A stretch of 64,000 nt of DNA from an uncultured Treponema sp. (GCA_937902125.1 CALDIB010000030.1:1-64000), one strand, 5' to 3'; positions 1 to 8,528 are shown, counted from the first letter of the stretch. The notes: generated by a model not told the origin, from the letters alone. Numbers and translations are program-made.

Positions 1-1
1 C

Positions 2-997
2 TCCGTGTGCCATCCGGATTTCCGGGACGAGCTGATCAAGGACGCGGAGGCCATGGTTCGCAAGTTGATGAAGGTTCCTGAAAACTACAAGGTCTTGTTC
101 TTGCAGGGAGGCGGCTCCACGCAGTTTGCCATGGTGGCCCAAAACCTTGGAATCCACACGGGAAAGGCCGCCTACATCCAGACCGGCGTTTGGGCCAAGA
201 AAGCCGCCGCCGAAGCGCGTCATTTGGGAGTTGCCGTTGACATAATCGCTTCCAGCGAAGACAAGGGCTACTCATACATTCCCAAGGTGGAAAAAATCGA
301 AGGCGACTACGACTACGCCTACATTTGCCTTAACAACACAATCATGGGAACCCATTACGAATACATTCCCGACACTGGAAAAATTCCCCTTGTGGCCGAC
401 ATTTCCTCTTGCGTTTTGAGCGAGCCCCTTGACGTTTCTAAGTTCGGACTTTTGTTCGCGGGCGCGCAAAAGAACTTGGCGCCGGCGGGAGTGACCCTTG
501 TGATTGTTCGCGAGGACTTGGTTTGCGAGCCGGAAGAGTGCCGCGCCGGAACTCCCACAATGCTTTGCTACAAGACTCACGTTGAGGGCGAAAGCATGTA
601 CAACACGCCGCCTTGCTACACAATTTACGTTTTGGGAAAAGTCCTTAAATGGATTGAAGCCAACGGCGGCGCCGAGGGAATGCTCAAGCGCAACAAGGAA
701 AAGGCCGACCTTCTTTACTCTTACTTGGACAACAACGAAGGAAACTTTTATCACGCAACCGCGCAAAAGGGAAGCCGCTCTTTGATGAACGTTCCTTTCC
801 TTACAAAATACGCCGGCAAGGAAAACGAAAAGGAAATCAACGACAAGTTTGTAAAGGAAGCCGCCGCCGCCGGTTTGGTCAACCTTAAGGGCCACCGCTT
901 GGTTGGCGGAATGAGGGCCAGCATTTACAACGCCATGACTTTGGACGGCGTCAAGGCTCTCATCGAATTTATGAAGGAATTCGCAAAAAATAATTAG
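2..997 (+). CDS. serC: Phosphoserine aminotransferase (5' truncated by window edge)
   Basis: PLP enzyme converting 3-phosphohydroxypyruvate to phosphoserine in serine biosynthesis. The reading frame is open from base 2, and the first visible residues (SVCHPDFRDEL) correspond to the family's usual SHRSKEF stretch about 35 residues in, so only the N-terminus is missing. Visible motifs are LFLQGGGSTQF for phosphate/PLP binding, the Schiff-base lysine region GAQKNLAPAG, and the C-terminal GHRLVGGMRASIYNA, which is typical of SerC. serA follows 79 bases downstream on the same strand, giving a serC-serA unit. Family assignment is secure; the true start lies outside the window. Confidence 0.95.
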   Translation, partial: SVCHPDFRDELIKDAEAMVRKLMKVPENYKVLFLQGGGSTQFAMVAQNLGIHTGKAAYIQTGVWAKKAAAEARHLGVAVDIIASSEDKGYSYIPKVEKIEGDYDYAYICLNNTIMGTHYEYIPDTGKIPLVADISSCVLSEPLDVSKFGLLFAGAQKNLAPAGVTLVIVREDLVCEPEECRAGTPTMLCYKTHVEGESMYNTPPCYTIYVLGKVLKWIEANGGAEGMLKRNKEKADLLYSYLDNNEGNFYHATAQKGSRSLMNVPFLTKYAGKENEKEINDKFVKEAAAAGLVNLKGHRLVGGMRASIYNAMTLDGVKALIEFMKEFAKNN

Positions 998-1076
998 CGG
1001 CGATAAAAACGCTTGGAATGCCCGGGTTATGGCGCTTGGCGCCCTTTCCTGAGCGTTGCGCAAAAAGGAGCAATTT

Positions 1077-2255
1077 ATGTTTAAGATTCAGACTTTGAAT
1101 AAAATCAGCGCGGTGGGTTTGGAAGAGTTTCCCCGCGACAATTACGAGACGGCCAGCGGCCTTAACGACCCTGACGCGATTTTGGTTCGTTCCGCCGACA
1201 TGCGCTCTATGGAAATTCCCGGAAGCCTCAAGGCTGTGGCGCGCGCCGGCGCCGGAGTGAACAACATTCCCATTGAGTCTATGACGGACAAGGGCATTGT
1301 GGTTTTCAACACGCCGGGAGCCAACGCCAACGCCGTAAAGGAATTGGTCTTGCTTTCCCTTTTGATTTCAAGCCGGCCTGTTTTTAGCGCCACGGACTGG
1401 GTCAAGACTTTGGCCGGAAAGGGAGAGGAAATTCCTGACCTTGCCGAAAAAGGAAAGAGCCAATTTGTGGGCCACGAACTTAAAGGCAAAAAGCTTGGCG
1501 TAATCGGCTTGGGAGCCATCGGCGCCCTTGTCGCAAACTCCGCCGTCCACCTTGGAATGGAAGTAATCGGCTATGACCCCTTCATGTCAATCGCCGCCGC
1601 TTGGAGGCTTGACTCTTCAATCAAGCACGCGGAAACCCTTGACGTTCTTTTGAGCAAGGCCGACTATGTCACAATTCACATTCCTCAAACCCCTGACACA
1701 AAGGGCTTGATTAACGAAAAGACAATCAAGAACATGAAGGACGGCGTTGTAATCATCAACATAGCCCGCGGCGGCTTGGTGAATAACGACGACATTTTGT
1801 CCGCGCTGGACAGCGGAAAGGTTCGCTGCTTTGTCACCGACTTTGCAAGCGAAGAATTGTTGAACAAGAAAAACGTGATTTGCTTTCCCCACCTTGGAGC
1901 CTCCACTCCCGAGGCGGAAGACAATTGCGCCGTCATGGCCGTCAACGAGCTTAGGGAATTTTTGGAAAAGGGAAACATCACCAATTCCGTCAACTTTCCC
2001 AAGTGCGTCACTGAAAATCCCATTCCCAAAAACGGAACCCGCCTTTGCATCAGCCATAAGAACGCGCCCGGCATTGTGGCCAAGTTCACCACAGTTTTGG
2101 GCGACGCAAAACTGAACATCGCGGGAATGATTAACCAGAATAGGGGAGACACGGCCTACAACATCATCGACGTTGACGGCGTTGTTCCTGAAGAAACCTT
2201 GCGCGCTTTGGCCGGAATCGAAACAGTGACAAAAGTTCGCCCGATTTTTAATTAA
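1077..2255 (+). CDS. serA: D-3-phosphoglycerate dehydrogenase (ACT-domain type)
   Basis: NAD-dependent oxidation of 3-phosphoglycerate, the first step of serine synthesis. The ATG at 1077 was chosen over an upstream in-frame TTG at 1056 because AAAAAGGAG (1062-1070) sits at normal spacing before it; this gives 392 residues. The Rossmann motif GLGAIGA, the catalytic INIARGG arginine, the glutamate in FASEELL and the histidine in FPHLGAST are all present. The last 75 or so residues (RLCISHKNAPGIVAKFTTVL onward) look like an ACT domain, so allosteric serine control is possible. Partner of serC immediately upstream. Confidence 0.95.
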   Translation: MFKIQTLNKISAVGLEEFPRDNYETASGLNDPDAILVRSADMRSMEIPGSLKAVARAGAGVNNIPIESMTDKGIVVFNTPGANANAVKELVLLSLLISSRPVFSATDWVKTLAGKGEEIPDLAEKGKSQFVGHELKGKKLGVIGLGAIGALVANSAVHLGMEVIGYDPFMSIAAAWRLDSSIKHAETLDVLLSKADYVTIHIPQTPDTKGLINEKTIKNMKDGVVIINIARGGLVNNDDILSALDSGKVRCFVTDFASEELLNKKNVICFPHLGASTPEAEDNCAVMAVNELREFLEKGNITNSVNFPKCVTENPIPKNGTRLCISHKNAPGIVAKFTTVLGDAKLNIAGMINQNRGDTAYNIIDVDGVVPEETLRALAGIETVTKVRPIFN

Positions 2256-2387
2256 GGGAACCTCTAAAAAGTTCAGCTTTTTAGAGGTAACTCTGAAAAT
2301 GCGATGTTTTAACTCTTGTTATTTTCAAGAGTTAAAACTCGTCGGGTTCTCTAAAAAATCGCTGAAGGCGAGTTTTTAGAGATACCC
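2256..2387 (+). repeat. Three-hairpin interspersed repeat, copy A
   Basis: A 132-bp element starting one base after the serA stop. Hairpin 1 has arms 2261-2271 and 2277-2287 with a TTCAG loop. Hairpin 2 has 13-bp arms 2306-2318 and 2326-2338. Hairpin 3 has outer arms 2348-2357 and 2373-2382 and an inner TCGCT-GAA-GGCGA stem at 2359-2371. Hairpins 1 and 3 use the same CTCTAAAA/TTTTAGAG arms, so the whole element is close to palindromic. A second copy with changed but still paired arms lies at 8343-8473. It may also stop serA transcription, but there is no clean T-run. Confidence 0.85.
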
Positions 2388-2531
2388 TTAAGGTAAAGAG
2401 ACAAGCGCAAAATTTTAAGGTAAACAAAAGAAAACGCGCGAGGGAGCGGGGCGGCAAAGCGCAACCGCGCATTTGGCGCTCAGGTTCCCGCGAGAGCGTT
2501 TTTATTTTTGTTTTTCTCTTATTTTTCGCGC
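2388..2531. other. Intergenic spacer with GC-rich inverted repeat
   Basis: About 145 bases between repeat copy A and the end of the rhomboid-like gene. A loose inverted repeat joins AAAACGC (near 2431) with GCGTTTT (near 2497), enclosing GC-rich sequence, and GGGA/TCCC also pair inside it. The plus strand ends in a T-rich run, so this could be a weak terminator. No gene is seen here. Confidence 0.4.
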
Positions 2532-3284
2532 TTATATGTTTATGGAGCCGATGACGGTTGTTTCGTCGTCGGCCGTTTTTTTGCCCCAAAAACTTTTTTT
2601 GCGGGGCGAATCTTCGTCAATTTCCTTTAGGCGCTCGTCGGCGCTTTTGGCGCTTGAGGCGGAGCTTCTTTTTGTTTTGGGCGCTGTCAAAAAAACCGCC
2701 ATGCTGGCGCACAAGGCGCCGGCCAACTGGACAAAAACGCTTGTCACTGCAAAACGGTCTAGGCCGCCCTCAAGGGAGGCCAAAGAAAGGTTTCCCGCTA
2801 CGCAAAAAAGCAAGGTCAAAAGGCTTGAAAGCTGAATTTCGTTTTTTGCGAAAGAAGTGATTGAAGAAAGCAAAATCAACATCATGGCCACGGAAGCCGC
2901 TCCGCTCAAGGGCCGGGGAATAAGGCAGGCGTTCAAGGCGCCGGAAACAAAGGCGGAAATCAGAATCGTAAGGGCAACCGCCGGGGCGCCGTAGCGTTCT
3001 TCCATTTGCGCTCCAAAGGGCAGTATGAAACAGCAGGAAAAAATCAGTTGCAAGGCGCTTTTGTTCCCAAAGACAAAAAACAGCAGGCGGAGATAGTCGC
3101 CGGGAGCGGAAAAATTGAAGGGAATTTGGGAACCCTTGGCGCCCGGAGCCGAAAAGACGCTTTGAAGCAAATTGAAATTTTTTAGCGCGAATTTATCCAA
3201 AACAAAAATCAAAAGGGACACAAGGCAAAAAGTTATTGAAACCCGGGCGTCGTAGTTGACGCGAAAAGCTTTTTTAGAAGGCAT
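2532..3284 (-). CDS. Rhomboid-like membrane protein, catalytic residues apparently lost
   Basis: A 250-residue protein with several hydrophobic helices and a charged C-terminal tail of about 55 residues. The region FGAQMEERYGAPAVALTILIS resembles the rhomboid GxxxE...G signature. Where an active rhomboid has GxSG there is GAAS (128-131), and where the catalytic His should follow in the next-but-one helix (AHLGG in active members) the sequence reads VQLAG with Gln186. It is therefore either an inactive rhomboid or a distant relative. The start is supported by GGAG seven bases upstream. It is monocistronic and divergent from the vWA gene at 3353. Confidence 0.6.
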   Translation of the reverse strand: MPSKKAFRVNYDARVSITFCLVSLLIFVLDKFALKNFNLLQSVFSAPGAKGSQIPFNFSAPGDYLRLLFFVFGNKSALQLIFSCCFILPFGAQMEERYGAPAVALTILISAFVSGALNACLIPRPLSGAASVAMMLILLSSITSFAKNEIQLSSLLTLLFCVAGNLSLASLEGGLDRFAVTSVFVQLAGALCASMAVFLTAPKTKRSSASSAKSADERLKEIDEDSPRKKSFWGKKTADDETTVIGSINI

Positions 3285-3352
3285 CTTTTTTCTCCATTTT
3301 TTTTATCGGAATTTTTGTCATAGAATTTACTTTTTTTGCCGAAAATGGAAGC

Positions 3353-4585
3353 ATGAAAAAGTTTTTCGCGACAAACGTTCTCTTGTTTTTGTTTTTGCTT
3401 CCCCTTGCGGCGCAAAACAATCTTTTGATTTCTCCGCAGGATTTGCGCGTTGAAAAAACAGAAGGCGGCTGCAATTTGTTCATCAGAAAAAAAAGCGGCC
3501 TTGAGTCTGTCATGCTTACCGAGACTACAAAAGACCCTCTTGGAAAGGAAGACAACTACGCCTACCGCGCCAAGGAATGGAACCCTGTGAACGGCGACGA
3601 AAAGAGAATTCTTGACGGCGAGGTTTTGGACTCAAAGGAACGGGGCCTTTATTTTTTGATTGACTCCAACGCGGGCGACGACCCGATTTTTGGAAAGGCC
3701 TTTTTGATTTTCATTCCCGACGAATTGGTTTACGGATACGAGTGGAGCCGCAACGGCGTTGTTCAAGTTGGAAAGGGAACCTTCATCAACATTCGCGGCT
3801 TTGAAAAAAAATATTGCGACTACACGGGCGCATATTTTGACAATCCCTATATGTTCAACTTGGAAAAGCGGACAAGGCCCCGTCCAAAGGTTGAGATTCC
3901 CGTGGCGGTGGAAGAAGTTCCGGTTGAGGAGCCTCCCCTTGAGGAAGAAAGGGAAGAAGTTGTTTTGACCGACGACTACAATCCTGTGGCCGCCGACAAG
4001 TTCAAGGAATTTTCCGACATGCTTGTTTACTCAAAAGGGCCGGACACCTTGCTTGACGACATCAGCGTGGTTCTCCAAAAAATAGATCCAAAGGACAAGG
4101 TTGACGTTGTTTTTGCCATAGACGCCACTGGCAGCATGAAGGACGACATAGAAATGCTCCGGGAAAAATTGATTCCCCGCTTGACGCAAGAACTTGTAGC
4201 CTTTGGAGACGTCCGCTTTGGCCTTTTGCTTTACCGCGACTACGGAGACAATTTTTGGACGCGGGGGCTTCCTGTAAAATTTTACGATTGGACAAGATCC
4301 TTGGACGACTTTTTGAGAAACCTTTGCGGGTTTAAAATTGTCGGAACAGAAGGCGGCGACGTTCCCGAAGCCGTTTACGAGGCGCTTTTCGCGTCTATGG
4401 ATTTTTACCAGTGGCGGGACGAGGCGCAAAAGAAAATAATTTTGATTGGCGACGCGGAGCCGCATCCAACGCCCCGCAGAAGCGGAAAGTATTCAAAGGA
4501 ATTGGTTGAAAAAACCGCGCGGGAAAAGAATGTCAGCATAAGCGCCATCATCACTCCTGACGACAAAAGCCGCCGGGGCCGCTAG
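3353..4585 (+). CDS. Exported von Willebrand factor A-domain protein
   Basis: A 410-residue protein beginning with a signal peptide (MKKFFATNVLLFLFLLPLAA) without a lipobox cysteine, so probably periplasmic or envelope-exposed. The middle has an acidic, Pro/Val/Glu-rich linker near residues 180-205. A vWA domain follows from about residue 250 (VDVVFAIDATGSMKDDIEML); the MIDAS motif appears as DATGS at 257-261 instead of DxSxS, still with the Asp, Thr and Ser needed for metal binding. The domain continues through GGDVPEAVYEAL and ILIGDAEPH. The function is unknown; vWA proteins usually mediate metal-dependent protein contacts. Converges with the lipoprotein gene at 4615-5277. Confidence 0.75.
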   Translation: MKKFFATNVLLFLFLLPLAAQNNLLISPQDLRVEKTEGGCNLFIRKKSGLESVMLTETTKDPLGKEDNYAYRAKEWNPVNGDEKRILDGEVLDSKERGLYFLIDSNAGDDPIFGKAFLIFIPDELVYGYEWSRNGVVQVGKGTFINIRGFEKKYCDYTGAYFDNPYMFNLEKRTRPRPKVEIPVAVEEVPVEEPPLEEEREEVVLTDDYNPVAADKFKEFSDMLVYSKGPDTLLDDISVVLQKIDPKDKVDVVFAIDATGSMKDDIEMLREKLIPRLTQELVAFGDVRFGLLLYRDYGDNFWTRGLPVKFYDWTRSLDDFLRNLCGFKIVGTEGGDVPEAVYEALFASMDFYQWRDEAQKKIILIGDAEPHPTPRRSGKYSKELVEKTAREKNVSISAIITPDDKSRRGR

Positions 4586-4614
4586 GTTTTTTGCCAAGGC
4601 CGGGACAGGCTCCT

Positions 4615-5277
4615 TTATTGGGCCTGCTCGCCTTCTTTTTCTTTCGGCTTTTCTTCTTCCTGTTTTTGGATTTCGCCTTCAAGGGCTTTTTCGCCTTGCT
4701 CTTGGGCGCTGTTTTCTTCCGCGGCTTTGCTTGTTTCAACGGCGTTTTCTTTGGCGGCGCTTTCCCTTATTTGGCGCTCTCTTTGCTCTTGCTCTTCTTT
4801 TTGCCGCCTTTCTTCTTGTTCTTGCCGCGCTTTTTGGGCCTCCAATTCGGCTTCCTCTTTTTTTGCTTGGGCCTTTGCCTCAAAGTCCTTTATTTTGTCT
4901 TGAGGAATTTTGGCAAGCTCTATTCCGCACAAAATTTTGTATGAGCCCGGAAGCCCAACGGGAATGTTTTCGTAAATCTCTTGAATTTCTGTGAAGTTGT
5001 CGTAGGCCGCGTTGTATTTTTTTTGCTTTAGGTAAAGGTGGCCAAGTTCGTATTTGGCTTCCAAAAAATGCTTTGGATCGTCGCCAAAGCGCTTTAAAAC
5101 TTCGTTAAAGTATATTTCAGCGGCCTTGTAGCGGTGAAGGTCGTAGTTGTCTTGTCCAAGCTGAATCAACTGGCGCGCGTCAAGCTCTTCGGGAATTTCT
5201 TTGGGAACGGAATAGCAGCCTGAAAAAAAGGACAAAAGCGCGGCAAAGGCGCTTGCGATAAAAATCGTTCTTTTCAT
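4615..5277 (-). CDS. TPR lipoprotein with long charged coiled-coil tail (BamD-like front half)
   Basis: A 220-residue protein with a lipoprotein signal peptide and lipobox FSGC near residue 21. Residues 35-120 contain TPR-like helices (IQLGQDNYDLHRYKAAEIYFNEVLK and YELGHLYLKQKKYNAAYDNF), reminiscent of BamD/YbgF-type outer-membrane lipoproteins. From about residue 130 it becomes an uninterrupted Glu/Lys/Gln/Ala helix, probably a coiled coil. The tail is far too charged for BamD and the gene is away from bamA, so I do not call it BamD. The start has an A-rich leader with AAGGA. Confidence 0.6.
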   Translation of the reverse strand: MKRTIFIASAFAALLSFFSGCYSVPKEIPEELDARQLIQLGQDNYDLHRYKAAEIYFNEVLKRFGDDPKHFLEAKYELGHLYLKQKKYNAAYDNFTEIQEIYENIPVGLPGSYKILCGIELAKIPQDKIKDFEAKAQAKKEEAELEAQKARQEQEERRQKEEQEQRERQIRESAAKENAVETSKAAEENSAQEQGEKALEGEIQKQEEEKPKEKEGEQAQ

Positions 5278-5315
5278 AAATTTTTTTTCCTTCTGTTAAA
5301 AAATAAACAAGCGAA

Positions 5316-5354
5316 AAGGCCTAAGGGTAACGAGATTTTTTTAAATAAGGCCTT
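5316..5354. repeat. AAGGCCT inverted repeat upstream of the GH2 gene
   Basis: AAGGCCT (5316-5322) and AAGGCCTT (5347-5354) are separated by about 25 AT-rich bases. The right arm ends 19 bases before the -35 box of the glycosidase promoter. It could be an operator or a weak hairpin terminator for upstream read-through; only the repeat itself is seen. Confidence 0.45.
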
Positions 5355-5372
5355 GGCGACTTTATTCGGCTA

Positions 5373-5401
5373 TTGTAATATTTTTCCAAACAATTTACAA
5401 T
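5373..5401 (+). promoter_or_regulatory. Putative sigma-70 promoter of the GH2 gene (leaderless)
   Basis: TTGTAA (5373-5378), a 17-bp spacer, then TACAAT (5396-5401). Only seven bases separate the -10 box from the ATG at 5409, and there is no Shine-Dalgarno, so the transcript should start at or one base before the start codon. Confidence 0.6.
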
Positions 5402-5408
5402 ATATTTT

Positions 5409-7799
5409 ATGGAAAGAATCAATTTAAACGATGAATGGCTTTGGACTCCTAACTTTCAAAAGGAACTTTGCGCTCCAAGAATAAGCGGCGCGGCTTTGAA
5501 AAAATCCCTTCAAAAAGTCCGCTTGCCACACAGCGTCGCGGTCACTCCCTTAAATTATTTTTCCGCCGACCGCTATCAAATGATTTCCGGATACAGACGG
5601 GAATTCAAGACCCAAAAATCTTGGAAAAACCGCCGCGTTTTTGTCAATTTTTTGGCGGCGGCGCACGAGGCCGAGGTTTACCTTAACGGAAAGCTTTTGG
5701 GCTCTCATTCCAGCGGCTACACGGCCTTTAGATTTGAGCTGACTTCTTTTTTGGCGCCGGAAGGCAAGACAAACGTTTTGGCCGTAAAACTCAATTCCCG
5801 GGAGGACATTGACACGCCGCCCTTTGGCTTTGTCATCGACTACATGACTTACGGCGGCCTTTATCGCGGCGCCTTTCTTGAAATTCAAAACGAAAATTTC
5901 ATCAATGATGTTTTTGTCATCACAAAGAAAAATAAATTTTTTGCCGAAGTTTCTCTGGACAAAAAAACTGACGCAACAGTTCGCGCTTCGCTTTTTAAGC
6001 TTGACGGCAAAAAAAGCCTTTTTGGCGGCGAATATGAATTTAAAGGCGGACAAAAAATTCTTGCGGAATCTTCCGAACTTTCCGTTGACTTTTGGTCTCC
6101 CGACTCGCCAAATTTATATGTCTTGAATCTTGAGCTTTTTTACGGAAAAAATTTGATTGACTCAAAAAGCGTCCGCTTTGGCTTTAGAGACATTGAGATG
6201 AACGGGGACGGCCTTTTCTTGAACGGAAAGAAATTTCTTTTGCGGGGAATGGACAGGCACCAAAGCTTTCCTTATGTGGGCTACGCCATGCCAAAAAGCC
6301 TTCAGCGCCTTGACGCGGACATCCTAAAGAACGAGCTTGGCCTTAACGCCGTCCGCACTTCCCATTATCCCCAATCCCAAGATTTCATCGACCGTTGCGA
6401 CGAATTGGGCCTTTTGGTCTTTACAGAAATTCCCGGCTGGCAGCATATTGGCAAGTCAAAGGCTTGGCGGGAGCGGGCCGTTCAAAACGTTCAGGAAATG
6501 GTGGAGCAATACAGAAACCATCCTTCAATTTTTTTGTGGGGCGTCCGAATCAACGAGTCCCAGGACGACGACGAGCTTTACGAGAGGACAAACGCCCTTT
6601 GCCGCCGCTTGGATCCCGTGCGGCCCACAGGCGGGGTTCGCTGCATAAGAAAATCCCATTTGCTTGAGGACGTTTACACTTACAACGACTTTAGCCACGA
6701 AGGAAACAACGCCGGCTGCGCAAAAAAAAGCGCGGTTGTTCGGGCGGCGGACAAAAAGAAGCCTTATTTGATTACTGAATACGCCGGCCACATTTTTCCC
6801 ACAAAAAATTTTGACGACGAGATTCACAGAACGGAGCACGCCATTCGCCACGCCAATGTGATTGACGCTGTGGCCGCCGCCAAGGGAATCGCCGGAAGTT
6901 TTGCCTGGTGCGCCTTTGACTACAACACTCACAAAGATTTTGGAAGCGGAGACGGCGTTTGCTACCACGGCGTTATGGACATGTTCAGAACGCCAAAATT
7001 GGCCGCCGCTCTTTACAAGAGCCAACAGGAAAAAATTCCTGTCTTGGAAATTTCCAGCTCCATGGACGTGGGGGAGCATCCCGCCAGCGCCAGAGGAAAG
7101 AACTGGATTTTCACCAACGGGGATTCTGTCAAAATGTTCCTTAACGGAAAATTCATCGCGGAGTTTAAAAAAGAAAATTCTCCTTACAAGAACATTCCCC
7201 ACGGCCCGATTTTAATCGACGACTTTGTGGGAGACCGCTTGACAAAGGAGATGGGCCTTTCGGAAGCCGCCGCGCGGGACGCAAAGTTCATCTTGAATTT
7301 TGTGGCCCTTAACGGACAAAACGCAAAGTCATTCGCCCAAGTCATGGCCTTTGTCCGCCTTTTGTTCAAGGGAATAAACCGCGGCAAAATCACCGACTAT
7401 TACACAAGCCTTATTGGAAACTGGGGGCAGGAATCTTCCGTGTTCAAGTTTGAGTCTTACAAGGACGGAAAGTTGGTTAAGACTGTGTTTAAAGGCCCGG
7501 TCCAGTCCATTGAAATTGAGGCCGACGTTTCCTCCAATCTTTTGCATGAGGAAGAAAGCTATGACGCGGCCAGCGTCAGGCTTTGCGCCAAGGACAATTA
7601 CGGAAACGTTTTGCCTTACTTTTTTGAGCCGGCGAAATTTTCCGCGTCGGGCGCCATCGAAATTTACGGAGCGGACGAAAGTTCTTTTAGGGCGGGATCC
7701 TGCGCTGTCTATGTTCGCACCGTTGGAAAAAAAGGCAAGGGCGTCTTGACGGTGGAATGCGCCGGCATTGAAAAGAAGATTGAATTTGTGGTAAAATAG
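5409..7799 (+). CDS. Glycoside hydrolase family 2 (beta-galactosidase type)
   Basis: A 796-residue retaining glycosidase. The N-terminal sugar-binding and immunoglobulin-like domains are followed by the TIM barrel (GMDRHQSFPYVGYAM, LNAVRTSHYPQSQDFIDRCDELGLL). The acid/base Glu is E383 in WGVRINES and the nucleophile is E457 in LITEYAGH. A later barrel strand, SFAWCAFDYNTHKDFGSGD, is also typical. There is no signal peptide, so it is probably cytoplasmic and acts on imported galactosides. There is no neighbouring transporter or regulator. The exact substrate cannot be read from sequence; related GH2 enzymes also include beta-glucuronidases and mannosidases, but the motif set fits beta-galactosidase best. 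Confidence 0.88.
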   Translation: MERINLNDEWLWTPNFQKELCAPRISGAALKKSLQKVRLPHSVAVTPLNYFSADRYQMISGYRREFKTQKSWKNRRVFVNFLAAAHEAEVYLNGKLLGSHSSGYTAFRFELTSFLAPEGKTNVLAVKLNSREDIDTPPFGFVIDYMTYGGLYRGAFLEIQNENFINDVFVITKKNKFFAEVSLDKKTDATVRASLFKLDGKKSLFGGEYEFKGGQKILAESSELSVDFWSPDSPNLYVLNLELFYGKNLIDSKSVRFGFRDIEMNGDGLFLNGKKFLLRGMDRHQSFPYVGYAMPKSLQRLDADILKNELGLNAVRTSHYPQSQDFIDRCDELGLLVFTEIPGWQHIGKSKAWRERAVQNVQEMVEQYRNHPSIFLWGVRINESQDDDELYERTNALCRRLDPVRPTGGVRCIRKSHLLEDVYTYNDFSHEGNNAGCAKKSAVVRAADKKKPYLITEYAGHIFPTKNFDDEIHRTEHAIRHANVIDAVAAAKGIAGSFAWCAFDYNTHKDFGSGDGVCYHGVMDMFRTPKLAAALYKSQQEKIPVLEISSSMDVGEHPASARGKNWIFTNGDSVKMFLNGKFIAEFKKENSPYKNIPHGPILIDDFVGDRLTKEMGLSEAAARDAKFILNFVALNGQNAKSFAQVMAFVRLLFKGINRGKITDYYTSLIGNWGQESSVFKFESYKDGKLVKTVFKGPVQSIEIEADVSSNLLHEEESYDAASVRLCAKDNYGNVLPYFFEPAKFSASGAIEIYGADESSFRAGSCAVYVRTVGKKGKGVLTVECAGIEKKIEFVVK
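7768..7797 (+). promoter_or_regulatory. Putative mscL promoter inside the end of the GH2 gene
   Basis: TTGAAA (7768-7773), an 18-bp spacer and TAAAAT (7792-7797), the last base overlapping the GH2 stop codon. It would start a transcript about 18 bases before the mscL ATG. Co-transcription with the GH2 gene is the alternative. Confidence 0.4.
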
Positions 7800-7821
7800 C
7801 GAATCATCTAAGGAGTGACTT

Positions 7822-8244
7822 ATGTCAGTTTTGAAAAATGGAATCGAAGGAGCGGGAAAGCAGCTTGGCGCTTTCAAAAAATTCATCTCTCGCGGAAACG
7901 TGGTTGACATGGCCGTGGGCGTCATTATCGGCGGCGCCTTTGGAAAAATTGTCACAAGCCTTGTGAACGACATCATCATGCCGTTGATTGGACTTGCCAT
8001 TGGAAAACTGAATTTTGCCCAGCTTAGCGTGGTCATCGGCGAAAGCGAAATTAAGTACGGAAGCTTCATTCAATCGGTGGTTGACTTTTTCATCGTGGCC
8101 TTTTGCATTTTTCTTGTGATTAGAATTTTCGAGTCCTTCAAGAAAAAGGAAGAGGAAAAGCCCGCGGAAGAGGCTCCCGTCATCAAAAGCGACGAAGCCG
8201 TTTTGCTTGAAGAAATTCGCGACTTGCTCAAGGCTAAAAACTAA
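7822..8244 (+). CDS. mscL: Large-conductance mechanosensitive channel
   Basis: A 140-residue inner-membrane channel that opens under membrane tension to release osmolytes on hypo-osmotic shock. The N-terminal amphipathic helix and TM1 are clear ([31 protein letters not shown], read in two parts), followed by the periplasmic loop and TM2 ([22 protein letters not shown]). The C-terminus is charged and ends with [11 protein letters not shown] as in the family. Length is normal. AAGGAG eight bases before the ATG supports the start. A strong terminator follows. Confidence 0.95.
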   Translation: MSVLKNGIEGAGKQLGAFKKFISRGNVVDMAVGVIIGGAFGKIVTSLVNDIIMPLIGLAIGKLNFAQLSVVIGESEIKYGSFIQSVVDFFIVAFCIFLVIRIFESFKKKEEEKPAEEAPVIKSDEAVLLEEIRDLLKAKN

Positions 8245-8276
8245 GCTTTTTCATATATTTTCAAAAGCAAAAAGCG

Positions 8277-8307
8277 CCGCCCGCTTACGGGCGGTTTTTT
8301 ATTTTTT
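8277..8307 (+). terminator. Intrinsic terminator after mscL
   Basis: Perfect 7-bp stem CCGCCCG (8277-8283) / CGGGCGG (8288-8294) with a CTTA loop, followed by a T-rich run from 8295. Confidence 0.9.
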
Positions 8308-8342
8308 AACAAGCTTCAAGCCCTGATTTTTTTTATTCTTTT

Positions 8343-8473
8343 GGGGACCTCGAAAAACTTCAGTTTTTCGAGGTGACTTTGAAAATGCGATGTTCTAAGT
8401 CGCGCTATTATAGCGACTTAGAACTCGCCGGCACTTTCGAAAAATCGCCGAAGGTGAGTTTTTCGAGGTGCCC
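8343..8473 (+). repeat. Three-hairpin interspersed repeat, copy B
   Basis: A 131-bp second copy of the 2256-2387 element. Hairpin 1 is 8348-8357 with 8364-8373 (loop CTTCAG). Hairpin 2 is 8392-8403 with 8413-8424. Hairpin 3 is about 8435-8444 with 8459-8468, with an inner TCGCC-GAA-GGTGA at 8445-8457. Relative to copy A the shared arm changed from CTCTAAAA to CTCGAAAA at all the paired positions, and the hairpin 2 stem is a different sequence but equally well paired. Unpaired connectors such as TGAAAATGCGATGTT are conserved. It sits between the mscL terminator and the trp control region. Confidence 0.85.
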
Positions 8474-8510
8474 TTTTCTTTGCATAAAAAAATAACAAAA
8501 AATTATGAAT

Positions 8511-8528
8511 GTTTCTATTGACAGAAAC
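8511..8528. promoter_or_regulatory. trp operator 1 (palindrome over the -35 box)
   Basis: GTTTCT-ATTGAC-AGAAAC, an 18-bp palindrome whose spacer contains most of the -35 hexamer. A nearly identical palindrome lies 49 bp downstream. A repressor bound here would exclude RNA polymerase. It does not resemble the CTAG-centred E. coli TrpR operator. Confidence 0.65.

Noticed and set aside
272..1063. A 263-codon open frame on the minus strand
   Set aside because: It lies wholly over serC, which has clear family motifs; the minus-strand product is a low-complexity Val/Phe/Ala-rich antisense of it.
4615..5277. Calling the TPR lipoprotein BamD
   Set aside because: TPR count is too low, the tail is a long charged helix, and the gene is not near bamA.
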